A stretch of DNA of 64,000 nt, taken from Telopea speciosissima (taxonomy: Eukaryota; Streptophyta; Magnoliopsida; Proteales; Proteaceae). The position numbers and the translations under genes were made by a program. The stretch's first letter is position 1; the number at the start of each line of letters is the position of its first letter. Below are positions 1 through 11,474 of the stretch, one piece after another. The stretch is from the NCBI RefSeq assembly GCF_018873765.1, contig NC_057920.1, forward strand, positions 12,041,307 to 12,105,306, in the 5' to 3' direction. The notes under the pieces were generated by a model, which did not search any database, was not told where the DNA came from, and saw nothing but the letters and a program-made list of their open reading frames with translations.

Positions 1-1384
1 GCCTGAACCCACAAAGCTCTATTGCTGAAACTAGGACACAGAATAGGGGAACCGAAAGTCTTAAATCATAGAAAACAGGGTTTAACTATCAATAACAGGA
101 ACAAGATCAGTGATATCAAACCAACTCAAAATCAGAGATTAAGCATTCAGTAACAACACTCGATAGATAGGGATACCATTACCTATTTTGCGCAGAAAAA
201 CAGAGTATAAACAGCAAGAAAAATCCCAGTTTTACCACCCTTTGATCTAGATAAGAATCCCTCTGTCTGTAATGGTTTCTCACCCCAGATTCTCTTAGCT
301 ATGTTGCAGAGCAAACTTCTTCTTCAACTACTTTTTATTTTATTTTATTTTATGTTTGATGAGATACTGTTATTGATATTTTCATATGTTAAATGATAAT
401 CTTATGAGATGTAATAGGGTTTTTTTTTAGTGATAAAATCATTGTCTATATGCTATTATTTTGTTTATTAAGTGGTGAATGTCTGTTATATAGTGAATAT
501 ATGCCCGTATTTTTGCTTATACAGTGGCTGTATTAAACATGTACCGTATCATTACCATACGCGTTTTATTATGCCGGTTTTTTTAAAAGTATTGTTGCTG
601 TCTGACCCGTTTAATTCCCGTACGTATCCATACCAGTTTGATTGCCGTTCTTGAACTTACTAACTAAGGTATTGACCAAGTGTAAAAGGGTTAAAAAATG
701 CTGATACAGACCTGGATCGATATCGTATCAGTATCGGCCATGACCAATACCGTATCCAATACCGATTACTAAATCCATGTGCTACTCTATAATAATAGGT
801 TTGTGTCTAGCTTTAGAAACAAATCTTTGGCCAATTTTAATTTAAGGTTAAAATGGTGTTTCGACCTTACAACAACATAATACACAAAATGGGTTTGGGA
901 CGAACACATTTTCCCCAAAAACTTGAATCCAGATAGACGCCTAAGGCTCAAGCTAGAGGGCGGCGTGTTATCTTCACTGCCAGTGGCCATCTCCGGCTTC
1001 TGTTAAGGTAATTCCCGACCTTCTTAGTATCTCAAGATCTAATGAGTAACATCAAATTGTGTTTAGGGTTTAGCCTGTAGTTTGTGTTTTTTTTCTCCCT
1101 CGCGCAAGATATAATATGTTCTAACCAACCATTCCTGTTTATTTAGGAAATCTAAAATTATGACTTCTGACCTCTGATTGATCTCTTGTGCTTTTTTAGT
1201 TTCTTTTTGTTTGATTGTTTTTAAACAACGTTGTAGCATACTTGGTTAATTCCTCCCTGCAGTCGAACCCACTTTCTGCTTCTCTTCCTCTCACTCCCAT
1301 GATCCCATCTCCTCTCTGAAACCCTCTCCCTCCTCCCATGTCTTCCTTGAATCTCGCCGCATAGTGCGGCTTGTTTTCCTTCTT
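1..1384. other. Intergenic DNA, no gene recognised
   Basis: AT-rich DNA with only short chance frames. Around 690-770 it contains a loosely repeated 'gtatcggtatc / accgatac' text that recurs near 27.96-28.15 kb and 56.2-57.05 kb, so it is probably an old dispersed repeat. A possible untranslated exon end lies near 1000-1010 (cttctgttaag followed by gtaatt), but nothing links it to a gene. Confidence 0.5.
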
Positions 1385-2354
1385 ACCCTCTCGTGGTGTA
1401 TGCTCTTTGCCGATGATATCATTTTGATGGACGAGACAAAATCAGGGATTAACGCTAAGTTAGAGTTGTGGAGATCAACCCTGGAAACAAGAGGCTTTAA
1501 GATTAGTAGATCAAAGGCGGAGTATATGATGTGTAACTTTATTCACACTATGATGGATATTGACATTGTGAAAATTGAGCGAGAGATACCACAAAGTGAC
1601 TATTTTAGATATCTAGGATCAACCATAAATAAGGTGGTGGCATAGATGATGATGATGTTTTGCAGAGAATTAAAGTGGGATGGAAGAAGTGGAGAGGGAC
1701 CACCGGAGTAATAGGTGACCGACCTATTCTTTTACTGTTTAAAGGAAAGTTCTATAGGACTGTTGTCCAACCAGCTATGATGTATTGGGCGGATGTTGGG
1801 CAATTAAGAAGTGCCATATAAAGAAGCTATGTGTAGCAGAGATGAGGATGTTAAGATGGATGAGTGGCAAAGCTAGGAAGGATAAAGTGAGAAATGATCA
1901 TATTAGAGCTGATTTGGGAGTTGCCCCGATCAGTGGCAAGCTCCGAGAATGTCGCCTGAGGTGGTATGGCCATGTTCAACGGAGGCTGGGGACGCCCCAG
2001 TAAGGAGGAGTGATCTGATCCAGATTGAAGGAGTTAAAAGAGGTTAGGGCAGGCCTAAATGACTATAGGAGAGGTTGTAAGGAATGACGTGTGTAGTCTG
2101 GTTCTTGTACCAAGTATGACCTCGGATAGAGCCTATTGGAGGGTAAGGATCCATGTTACTGATCCCATTAGCTGAGATTTTCCTGATTTCCTGTGCTGTG
2201 CCTCTTCCTTCTTACTTTCATTTCTCATTTCTCATTTCTGCATTTCTTCATTCTTCTTACTATCAGTCAGTTTTCCCAATTTTGTTTTGCAAGGATCCAT
2301 GTAGCCGATTCCATTTTGTTGGGATAAGGCTGAGTTTGTTGATGTTGTTGTTGC
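1385..2354 (+). mobile_element. RTE-type non-LTR retrotransposon, 3' fragment, dead
   Basis: The first part (to about 1643) encodes the reverse-transcriptase palm motif LFADDIILMDE and downstream thumb-like sequence. A second block at about 1800-2000 encodes text such as RLRWYGHVQRR, typical of the end of plant RTE-clade LINE ORFs. The frame is broken several times between the blocks. The element ends in 'gggataaggctgag' followed by a GTTGATGTTGTTGTTG tail (about 2321-2354), the usual RTE 3' end instead of poly(A). The motif 'aaggatccatgt' occurs twice (about 2146 and 2291), suggesting a small internal insertion or duplication near the 3' end. The 5' part is missing. No function is expected. 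Confidence 0.75.
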
Positions 2355-2944
2355 GACCAGAGCATGCATATGCAACAATGGCAGCAAGTATTAGAAGGAA
2401 AACAGAATCAACAGTAAACACATAAAGAAGGGGGAAAAAAAATTACGGCCCAACAGAGGAGAAGGGGAAAAATGAAAAAAAAAAAAAGGGTAGAGGAAGA
2501 GGAAGAACCGGAGAAGAAGAAGAAGTAACAAAGAACCGATGAAGAGAAAAAAAGAGGCGGAAAAAACACTACTGCCCGACATTGACAGAGAAGAGGAGGA
2601 GGAAGAAGTAAGAACTAAGGAAAGAAAAAAATACCGGAATCAAGGGTTGTTGCAATTTCCACCGCCTGTCAGAATCAGATACTGTAGCCGCTGCCCACTG
2701 GAATCTCTGCTGAAGTCTTGCCGGAAGTGGATGGTCGCTCTCGATAGGGTTTGGTGGTTGTATTTGGTTAGCAACAATCAAATGAAGAAACAAATGGCTT
2801 TTGTTGTTTCAAATATTTTTTTTAAAACTAGGTGATTGCATGCTTCTCAACTGTATGATGTTATCTACAGTCCTACAGAAGCAAATAAGATTGTTAGAAA
2901 TAGCATCTCTTATTCTATTCACATTAAAAAGAACACAAACATAC
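2355..2944. other. Intergenic, purine-rich tract
   Basis: Contains a strongly A/G-rich stretch (about 2430-2640) that yields charged low-complexity frames with no family resemblance. No gene is supported. Confidence 0.45.
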
Positions 2945-3100
2945 AAAGGCGTCCTCTCAGACATATAGGCATCCCAAGGCTCTCTAGGCGTCGCCCAGAG
3001 CACCAAGGCGGTCTCTCCTTTCAAGACTCCAGCAAAGTGATGGGTCGTTCAGGGGGAAAAAAAAGCGCTTGGACGCCTACGCACCGCTTTGACAACTATG
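2945..3100. repeat. Partial CATAGTTGTCA-family TIR element
   Basis: The right end reads 'gctttgacaactatg' (ends 3100). The body carries the 'aggcgtcgcc', 'caaggcgg' and 'ggacgcct' words shared with the elements at 3949, 45827, 47421 and 47709. The left terminus is degraded and no convincing target-site duplication was found. Confidence 0.5.
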
Positions 3101-3304
3101 GTGCATACAAGATTGGTGTCTCAAACCTGATTTCTTTTCCTCGCTTCTTCCTGCCAAGCAGATTGATCTTATTTGTTTTCCCTCCCCTTCCATCAGTCTG
3201 ATTTCTTCCCTTAACAAAGAAGTTGCTTCCTTTGTCTCAGATCTAATCACAGATTTGATCATTGGGCTTGCTTGCATCTGAGATTCATAATCTGGATTTT
3301 CAGA

Positions 3305-4143
3305 TTGCATTACCACGAGTATGGAATCGTGCTTTTTCCGTGTAGTGGGCAAGCCAAGCATGATGTCCATGCTGATATGAACCCATGGTGTGTGAAAAAC
3401 GGGCTGCGGGGAATACAAACCCATGTTCTGCTTTGTTCCTTTTAGCCAACTAACAAGTATGACACCTTTTGATCACATGCTCTACGTCTTTCTGCAAATG
3501 TGGCCGATAATATTGACGAGTGACCCGGTGGAGAGTCTTGTCCTTCACAAAGTGTCCACCAGGTCCTCTTCTGTGTAATTCCTGAATAAGGTGTTGTCAT
3601 AATGACGAAGCAGGAATGCACAACTGTGTGCCCAAGAAAAGATAACCATCATGGAGCTAGAGTCTCTTCCACTTTGTTGTAGAGTCTAATAGATGGTTGA
3701 GAAGTCTTTATCTGATGAACACCCCTTTGATGTGGTCTATATGCTCATAGCATGGGCTGCAAAGGTGTGTATAGTCAACACGTTTCTACTATGTGCATCT
3801 GCTACCACATTCTTTTTGCCAGCCTTATATTTCCATGTGAAGACAAACTCCTGCAAATAGGCTACCCATTTGGCATGACAGGTTCTCACTGAGTTCTGAG
3901 AATACAAGTGCTTAATGGCCTTGTGGTCGAATAAAATAAACTCTCTTCCATAGTTGTCAAGGCGTCGCCTAGCCTGGTCGCCTAATTGGTGTCGCCTTGA
4001 TTTTGGACCCTCTCCACTGCCTTGGGTCGCCTAGACGCCGTGACATCTATGCTCTCTTCTGATCAACTAATACCTCCAATGTTTCAGTACCTGCAACACA
4101 GCATACAGCTCCAAATTATAAGTAGCCTCTGTTCTGCATCATC
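3305..4143 (-). mobile_element. Ty3/Gypsy retrotransposon pol remnant (RNase H to integrase)
   Basis: Read on the minus strand from 4143 down, the text runs in the order expected of Gypsy pol. It starts with a piece resembling the RNase H domain (NLELYAVLQVLKHWRY, then REFILFDHKAIKHL and AKWVAYLQEF). An integrase zinc-binding stretch follows (GGHFVKDKTLHRVTRQYY). It ends at the start of the integrase core (WVHISMDIMLGLP). Stops and frameshifts break the frame. A MITE with an intact 8-bp target duplication (3949-4051) splits the RNase H part, so the MITE arrived after the retroelement. LTRs were not identified. Confidence 0.7.
3949..4051. mobile_element. MITE, CATAGTTGTCA family, with perfect 8-bp target duplication
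   Basis: The 103-bp element begins 'catagttgtcaaggcgtcgc' and ends 'gccgtgacatctatg', which are imperfect terminal inverted repeats. It is flanked by the direct repeat ctctcttc at 3941-3948 and 4052-4059. An 8-bp duplication suggests a hAT-superfamily transposase. It lies inside the Gypsy pol remnant. Confidence 0.8.
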
Positions 4144-6790
4144 TACATTGATCTATCAAAAATTTCATGAACTAAGTTGTATGCATTCATTCCTTTTTTA
4201 TTATACACGTTTTTTTTAATACAGATTCCACTTGCTACTTTTGTTGAATGCAAATTCCACTTGCCACACATTTGTTGAATACAATGGGGCAGTAACCTGC
4301 TTTTGCTAGCAATATTAGTTGGTAGGCAAACAACAATTGTTGATTGAACATTACCAACACTACTATATGTACCATAGTGATATCTTATGGTTGATGACTT
4401 AAATGTCCTCATTATTAGCTTGTTCTTGGTTACTTTTCAAAGTAGGACACTGTGGTGAGTATATGATGTGATCTTATGTGTCCTGTATTCTCTGGGGACG
4501 ATCTTTGGTTGATAGCTAAACGACAGGATAGCTTGCCTCAGATCTCTATGTTCAATGGTTGTTGGACTGTTCCTTGAGGTGGATGGAATCACAACGAAGG
4601 CTAAGTACGGACTCTTCAAAATAATCGAGGCCACAAGTTGAAAGCCACTAGGATTTTGAATTCTTTGGTGATGTGGGTAGTCAAAGAAGTGTCTTCGTGA
4701 GAGGAGCCTTGGATTGTTCTTGGGAGAAAGTTACTCTCTGACTCTTTCATGTTGGTGCTGAAGGAAAGTTATTATTTTGGTGAAAGTCTGATGCAAGATT
4801 TAAGCAGTATTCCATGTTAGGAAGACCAGTCAATCCCTAATACAGCTAGTACCTACACATATGATGGCCCAAGTAATCTGTTTCATTCGTAAATATTTTT
4901 TGCACCACTTATATGTTATGTATAATATGAACAACGTAGATCTTGGGGATGACCTTAATCAAGCAATGAGTTTTGCATCAAGAAAAAATTGACATCAACT
5001 AGTATAAGGGTACTATTACAGTATTACCAGTGTACTCTCTTCTGGGTTTTGTGATTTCTTTACAAGGTGTGGGGTCTGATCTCACCTCACTGAACATTGT
5101 CACAGCTACGTGGGATTGGATGCCCAGATTCTCTTATGTAGTAGAGCCATATATGCTCTTAGCTCATAAGAGCTCTTATCTTTGCACACTTGGGTCCAAC
5201 TCATCCTCGGGCATTTTGTTGGCCTTTCGAGTGCCTCCAGTTTATACCACTCCTCATCCCGCCTATTCGTAATATGCGGCGTCTGGTTCAGACATTCAGC
5301 AAAAGTCGTAGTTTTTATTGGTTGACACATGATGATTTCATGAAGTTTGTACTTTCCATGCTTCAACCAGTTCTACGTTAGCTCTATTATTAGAAATTTC
5401 ACCACCATAATCGTTCCTTCGCTGATTTCATAGAGGGTGGATTGATTGTTTGGAGCACTTTTAAATTCTTTTTTTGGTGTGTATGGCCCACATTTACTTT
5501 GACTGTTCCCCCTTGGTCTCTTAAATTTTGAAGGGTCTCAATTAATTCTTTTTCTTCTTTTGTTTGCTTTATGGTCTCAATTAATTCAAGGTAATAATAA
5601 ACAGGAAAAGTATATTTTTGCTTGTAAATTTACGAATCAGTGTTGGAGGATGAAGCCTACCATCTGGATGAGGTTAATGGAATGGTTTCCCACCCAGTGA
5701 CATGGCAGCCATGTCTTACATTCTGATAGGTTGTAATCTCTCTCTCTCTCTCTCTGGGGTATAAGTTCCATGTGTCTACTCGTTTATCCCTACATTATCC
5801 CCTGGAATTGAATCTGATCCTCAAAATCTCTCTCAAATCTTTAATTCTATAGATTCTGTTACCCTATGAAATTATCAGAGACCCTCGCTCCCCACTATCA
5901 TATTGTAAACAGTTAAACACAACCTTGAGCACGAATGCATGCACTGTTTGGTAACAAGATGGGCCCACCAGTGCTTTCAGTTCTAACCAATTAATCATAT
6001 CCTGTGAAAATTCCAAGACACGAAATACAATTGTAACTTATTACTAAATCGTTTTATTTCTTAATGTGTATAATTATTTTAGCGTAAAGCTAAGAACTAG
6101 CAGTCCTTTTTAACGTTTACATGCAAGGTATAACAGTATGACCTAGAATCTCTATTCTGTTACCCCCCAATGTTCATGATCAAAACTTTGTATAATCTTT
6201 GGATGAATAATATCATTTTTTGTTGTTTAATGTTATTATATTCAGCTAGTTAGGAAAGTCTGGTGGATCTCGGAAAAGTACTTTTCATGTTCAATTTCTT
6301 TTCAATATTGCTGGTTCTTCATGTACTGCATTGGCTTCAGCTTTTATCTACTGAGATATCCATGGGGTAATAGGTGAAATTGTTTTGAGTCGAGTCAAAA
6401 TTGAATCGAAAAAGTGTTTTGTTACATTACAGTGGCTTGGATGATAAGGTGATTATCTTATTGACCTTATGTGAAGATAGTTGTCAGAACAGGACCCCTT
6501 ATTTATTACCTGAAAAGTTCCTTTTTATTTGGGGTAGGGGGTGGGAGATTATTTTCCCCATTATTGATGGAGCTCATCGAAATCATTATTCTCTTTTAAA
6601 AGGCCAAATTATCAAAGCTACTGCATCTTAGTTACAGAAATATAATTGATTGTGAATGTATTATTACTCATTACAGTTATTTAACCCCCTTCATTTTTCC
6701 TAGTTGATCTACACGTCGGTCCTTCTGAAATTGTATTTTATTCAGTTATAAACCCCTTGATCCATGAATGTTCTTTTATTCTCTTTTAAC
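4144..6790. other. Intergenic DNA upstream of the RPL6 gene
   Basis: No recognisable protein similarity. Frames here are short and unsupported. There is a short CT microsatellite near 5739-5754. The 3' end may hold the upstream untranslated exon and intron of the RPL6 gene, since a good 3' splice site (ctcttttaacag) ends at 6792, but no exon could be fixed. Confidence 0.45.
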
Positions 6791-6821
6791 AGATTGAAAG
6801 TAGGTTATTTAGAAACAGTTC

Positions 6822-7127
6822 ATGGAGGCCAAATTCTTTCGCTTTCTTAAGATCGTTGGTGTGGGTTTCAAAGCAAGAGCTGAAGCGGAAGGTCGCCTTC
6901 TGTACCTGAAATTAGGCTACAGCCATGAGGTTGAACTGGTGGTTCCACCAGCTGTTCGTGCGTTCTGCTTTAAGCCAAACATAGTTTGTTGCACTGGAAT
7001 AGACAAACAAAGAGTGCACCAGTTTGCTGCCTCTGTTCGCAGTTGTAAACCTCCTGAAGTTTACAAGGGCAAAGGTATAATGTATATTGATGAAGTTATA
7101 AAGAAAAAGCAAGGAAAGAAAAAATAA
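6822..7127 (+). CDS. RPL6: Mitochondrial-type large-subunit ribosomal protein L6 (uL6)
   Basis: Encodes a 101-aa protein very like the short nuclear-encoded plant L6 (the Arabidopsis protein is about 100 aa, from memory). It is probably a component of the mitochondrial large ribosomal subunit, where uL6 binds rRNA near the factor-binding site. It starts MEAKFFRFLKIVGVGFKARA and carries the uL6 C-terminal signature (PPEVYKGKGIMYIDE, about residues 78-92) before a lysine-rich tail. Bacterial L6 is nearly twice as long, so only the C-terminal domain is present, as is usual for this plant form. No cleavable targeting peptide is evident. The ATG matches the family start. A polypyrimidine tract and cag ending at 6792, 30 bp upstream, suggest that an intron lies in the 5' UTR. 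The coding part has no introns and is intact. Confidence 0.9.
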   Translation: MEAKFFRFLKIVGVGFKARAEAEGRLLYLKLGYSHEVELVVPPAVRAFCFKPNIVCCTGIDKQRVHQFAASVRSCKPPEVYKGKGIMYIDEVIKKKQGKKK

Positions 7128-7984
7128 TTGCGCGACTGAAAAGGGGATTGTGTTGGCCGCGGTGGTAGTTTCCCATCATCTCTGTTGTTGGAACTGGTTT
7201 TTCCTCCCTGCTTTAAAGAATTTTGAATTATTTGAAAATATTGCAAGAAAGTTTGAGCATCTTTTTTGGTCACAGAAGCGTATTGCATTCTGAGGCTAGG
7301 GCATCATTTTCTTAATGTACTCCCTCTGTAGACTTTATCCCATGAATGAGAGATTTAGCAATTCTATTGGGTCTGGAAAGTTGGACTGTATTCAGGCCAA
7401 GTCCCAGGACAAGCACACTTTGCATGTGGACCTCTTGTGCAGCCTCAGTATTCGAACTCCCCAAAAAGTCTTTCAAGGTTATGTTTACAGGCTAACTAAT
7501 CAGTGCTAGCTCAACATAATTCCTACTATTATGTGCAACATTCTACAATTGTTTGAACTCTTTAAACTCAGAATAGATCATATAACAACGAAAATAATTT
7601 CAAATCCCAACTATCTAAAACATCAGAATTAAAATTGTTCACTGCTATAAGACAGAACACCACTGCCTGATGGAGCTTCAAGTCTCTTCACTAATTGGAA
7701 GGTGAAGCTTCGAGATTGCTGCTGCATTCTCTACTCTCGACTCTAGCTTGGACTTGATATGAGCCGGACAACAGAACAAAGTGCGCACCATCAAGAAGCA
7801 CCAGATGAAAGATAACTGTCATCAGAAGTAACCACTGCAGAATTGGTAAAGTCATTCTTTATAATCACATCAAACCATATTACTGAGTCTAGCAGCAAAG
7901 TATTCTTTAAATATGGATTGGGTTGGTTTCCATACTGCTGAAGAAACAGGGGGATGAGTTATGGATTCAGTACTCAAACATTAA
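7128..7984. other. RPL6 3' flank and intergenic DNA
   Basis: The first few hundred bases are probably the RPL6 3' UTR. The rest has no supported gene. Confidence 0.45.
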
Positions 7985-8127
7985 GGCTGTGTTTGGTATG
8001 CTTACTCAGAATAGATTCTGGATTTAGAATGCATTCTGGAACCTAATTATATTCTTCCCTATTTTCTCATTTCAGAATGTGTTCTAGACTTAGAATCTAT
8101 TCCCATGATGCATACCAAAACACAACC
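7985..8127. mobile_element. Tourist-like (PIF/Harbinger) MITE
   Basis: The 143-bp element has terminal inverted repeats: ggctgtgtttggtatgc at the left, and a right end whose reverse complement is ggttgtgttttggtatgc. TAA lies on both sides (7982-7984 and 8128-8130). The 3-bp TAA target and the GG-C-TGTTTGG end fit PIF/Harbinger MITEs. It has no coding capacity. Confidence 0.7.
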
Positions 8128-8198
8128 TAAAATCTCTCAAAATTAACCTACTGCCAGAAGAAACATGAATTTTTTGAGGGTTCAATGTCAAATACAGT

Positions 8199-9375
8199 GT
8201 CCGTTTGATAACACTCCAAGAAATGCGTTTTATTGTTCTAAGAAATGGAAAAACACCCCAAAAAGTGTTTGATAAACACGTTTCGTTTTAATGTTTTTTG
8301 AAACATAAATTAAAATTTATGGGTCAGAGAACGGGTTTGACGAAACAAGTATGACTTGTTTTTCTGTTTTTTTGAAACAATTTTATGGAAACTTGTGCCC
8401 GATAAAATAAAGAAGGGGCGGGGGGGGGGGGGGGGGGAATAGTTGTTCCCGATAAAAAGCTTAAGCGCCATCGACTCTCCTCCAACCTCAAGCTCCAGCA
8501 CCATATCGACTCTCCTCCAACCTCAAGCTCCATCACTCGAGAGTTACTATCGCCTGCAACTCGCCATTGCCATCTAGGGTTAGTTTTACTATTGCTTTCT
8601 TCTTCTTCTTTTTACCTAGATTAGGGGTTTTGAAATGAAATCCCTAATCTCTTCGCTTCATCTTGGAAATAGGGTTTGTAGGTTAGTTTCGTTTTTGTTT
8701 GTCCGCTAGTAAAGAGGATAATGTTTCTGGTAATGCCATTGGTGTTCCAATTGTGTTCTGGAACTGTTTCCGAAACAGGTTTACCCAATGCTTTTAAATA
8801 CCCCAAAAACTATTTCTCGGCACAGAAACGAAAAAACCTGTTTCTGGTGTTTCTCAGCAAGGAAACAACAGAAACAGTATCAAATGGTGCCTCAATTTTG
8901 AGAACCATGGAAAGGATAGCGATGGGAGAGGGTCATGACCTCTTCTAAAAAAAAGATATAAGGGGAAAGTGTGATATGCTCCTAGGTCGTTCACATTTGA
9001 AATCTTTTCTCACTTTTTCAACAAAGATGTATTGCAAATGCTCCACTAAAACCGCCGCCACCACCTCTCCACTACTTCCACCTCCACCTCCACCACCGCT
9101 ACCACCACCACCACCACCTCCACCATCACCATCGCCACCACCTCCACAACCGCCACCAAATTTTTGGGTATTCAATGGTTTTTTTGAAAATTTAGAAAAG
9201 TTCCAGAAACAAAAATTATTGTGAATAACAAAGGTGTTTCTATTTTTTTCTTGGCCCAGAAATAGAAATTAATATGTGTTACCAAATGCGTTTTTTGTTT
9301 AGAAATTCGGCCCAATAACAAAAATACAAAAAATCATTTTTGGAATAGAAACATGGCTATCATGCAGGCCCTTTA
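8199..9375. repeat. Probable non-autonomous TIR element with low-complexity interior
   Basis: The ends carry 'gtttgataacactc' on the left (near 8207) and 'gtgttaccaaatgcg' on the right (near 9277), a loosely inverted pair. The interior repeats 'gtttc(t/g)' words, a G run of about 20 (8416-8437) and a CCN trinucleotide tract (about 9050-9160). The proline- and glycine-rich frames here are translation of the CCN tract, not genes. No target duplication was fixed. Confidence 0.4.
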
Positions 9376-10007
9376 ACTACTTAATATTTTATCTCGACCA
9401 TGCAATTTTCACTTTCCATCAATGTGACTCTACCTCTAGCAGCTCAGGGCCTCCTATTTGATGATTTGAGACACTGACACTTAACAGGATATTGCTTTAG
9501 GATTGAACCTCAATCATCACTCTCGCTGGAGCTTTCTAATCCTCTTTTACTAGTAAAGGACTTTACACAATTTTTACTGTACCTTTTATATGTTCCTGTT
9601 ACAAAAAAAGTAGTGATTGAACAAGAAAACTCAAGCCTCATGATTCATGAAAGGGGTCTTGCGATACCCGGCCATTTACAATATCAAATCACTTGGTAGA
9701 CAAAGTTCTTAAGTGAATTATTCTTGTATTATTTTTTATTTTAGACAAACGATTAAAATGATATTAAGGAAAATCAGCAGAGGAGGATCTCCCGTTTTAA
9801 AAAGTCATATTTACAAAAAAAGCAGGTGGATTAAGCCACCAGGTTCTAGATAAAACAAACTTAGAAGCTCCTGTTGTAAGGAATTGAGCTTCCTTATTCA
9901 AAGATCTAAGGATAATGCAGGCCTAGACGGTTAATTGTTTCATGTAGTGTTCCAGGTTGTATCACCAGATCAAGCACGTATAATTTATCAAATCTTTGAC
10001 TAAAAAA
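9376..10007. other. Intergenic DNA, no gene recognised
   Basis: AT-rich, with no convincing frame or repeat structure. Confidence 0.4.
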
Positions 10008-10160
10008 ATTCTGTCCGGGAGTGTGAGCCCTGTGCCCAGACACATGAGGGATGAAATGCCTGCCCTGCCCCCAATGAAATGTGCAAATGATGTCCGCTTG
10101 ATTCCCTTGTGCTCTCTCTCATTGGCCCATGCACAGGAGCCACGCTCCAACATTTCCCCA
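10008..10160. repeat. Fold-back repeat related to the element at 62.6 kb
   Basis: The left arm 'gtccgggagtgtgagccctg' pairs imperfectly with the right-arm text 'cacaggagccacgctcc' (about 10130-10148). The words 'tccgggagtg' and 'cagacacatg' are shared with the fold-back at 62620-62769. The two are probably copies of one non-autonomous element. Confidence 0.45.
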
Positions 10161-10712
10161 TGCCAAATTATTTTCTTTGCCTCCACTGCAGCTGTTATGA
10201 ATTTACTTTTTCTTTTTGGCAACGGGTGAATACTATTGCTTTGGTGCACCCCAAAAAACATGAACACATCAGAACTTTCCTCAGTTGATAGAATAGAGAC
10301 CAACTCACCTGATGCAACTAATCACAATCTCATATGTGGTTCAGAGTTCATCAAGCTATTCTTCATAGGCCTTCACGGATCTCCAATTACTACATCATCG
10401 CCGAGATCTGCATAATTGATAAAACGCTCTCCGGAATGAACCAATTTAGCACAATACTACACCAAAATATGGTGTGATAGTGCGAAAAGGGCCCAAGAGG
10501 GGTCCTATTGGGACTAACGTTTGACCAATGACAAAGTAAACAGGACGGTGGGACCGTATTTGAGGAAAATCAAACACATGTTGTGCCAACGTCAAGTTTA
10601 CAACGGCTGATGCAGCAGAAGGTCCAAATAAACACTGTACAACATTATATAAGATCACCATATGATCACCAGTATCACAAAGAGTTTGTAAATACAGAGG
10701 ATATCAGGATCG

Positions 10713-10857
10713 TCTCCAGGGAGCTCAGCATCCAGGGTGCTGCCAGGGGGTATCCAACGGTTGAGCTGTGCCGCACACATCTCGATGCATGCCTAGGGAT
10801 GTATGCGGCACTGCCCAAAGGCTGGCAGCACCCTAGACGTGCTGGGCTCACTGGAGA
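10713..10857. repeat. GC-rich inverted repeat (hairpin)
   Basis: The arm at 10713-10746 begins tctccagggagctcagca. It pairs with 10822-10857, which ends gtgctgggctcactggaga. An inner pair is gccgcacacatc with gatgtatgcggc. The sequence could fold as one long stem. No target duplication is clear. Confidence 0.6.
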
Positions 10858-10985
10858 TGAGCTAAATTCAAATATAGATTGTAACCTTGTGTTGTGTTAA
10901 GAACATGATTCTAGGTGCTGGTTCCCTGAAGATGAGCTAAATTCAAATACAGATTGTAACCTTGTGTGTGTTAAGAACATGATTC
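10853..10985. repeat. Two-copy tandem repeat, about 75-bp period
   Basis: The block 'gatgagctaaattcaaata' ... 'ttaagaacatgattct' occurs twice in direct orientation, starting at about 10856 and 10931, with small indels. Confidence 0.65.
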
Positions 10986-11284
10986 TGATCAGACATAGAG
11001 TGACCCGGATGATTGGACTGGCCACGATGTGATCTTATGTTGGACTTTCAGTTAGGTGAATTTCATGATTAACTCCCATCTCTTATACTATTTTTCTAAT
11101 CCAATCCAAAGGTCAAATGTTACGGCTTCAGATATTCCCTCTTCACCATGTATGAGGTTGAAGAGAAACTGAGTCTGACAACACATACATACACTGATAC
11201 ACCCAATCTCCAGGGCTTGATTGTCTTGTATGAAGTTTAGAAAGGTGTCCTTTTCATCAGGACCCCAGATTTCACTCCTTGTAA

Positions 11285-11474
11285 TAACACAGATTTTCTA
11301 CGGTGTGCTGCCTTGTCCTACGTGTGCTGCGCAGACACAAGGCCATGTGCAGTGACCACTTTACCCCCACTCGGATAAGGCGTTCGGGGTAGAGGTAAGA
11401 CGGTCAATGAGCACCGCCTTGTGTCTGCGCAGTATGGCAGGACGGGCAGCCCCCGCGGTAGAAGATCTGGATCC
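11285..11474. mobile_element. GC-rich fold-back MITE with 10-bp flanking direct repeat
   Basis: The stem includes the perfect 17-bp pair ctgcgcagacacaaggc (11327-11343) and its complement at 11416-11432. The outer ends 'cagattttctac' and 'gtagaagatctgg' also pair. The direct repeat ctccttgtaa flanks it exactly 200 bp apart (11275-11284 and 11475-11484). A duplication of 9-10 bp suggests Mutator-like mobilisation. Relatives lie at 12003 and 52365. Confidence 0.7.

Noticed and set aside
2153-2835. Several 60-98-codon frames
   Set aside because: Low-complexity or TE tail sequence with no conserved features.
8945-9224. Glycine-rich and proline-rich frames on opposite strands
   Set aside because: Both are translations of a CCN trinucleotide tract; no conserved domain.
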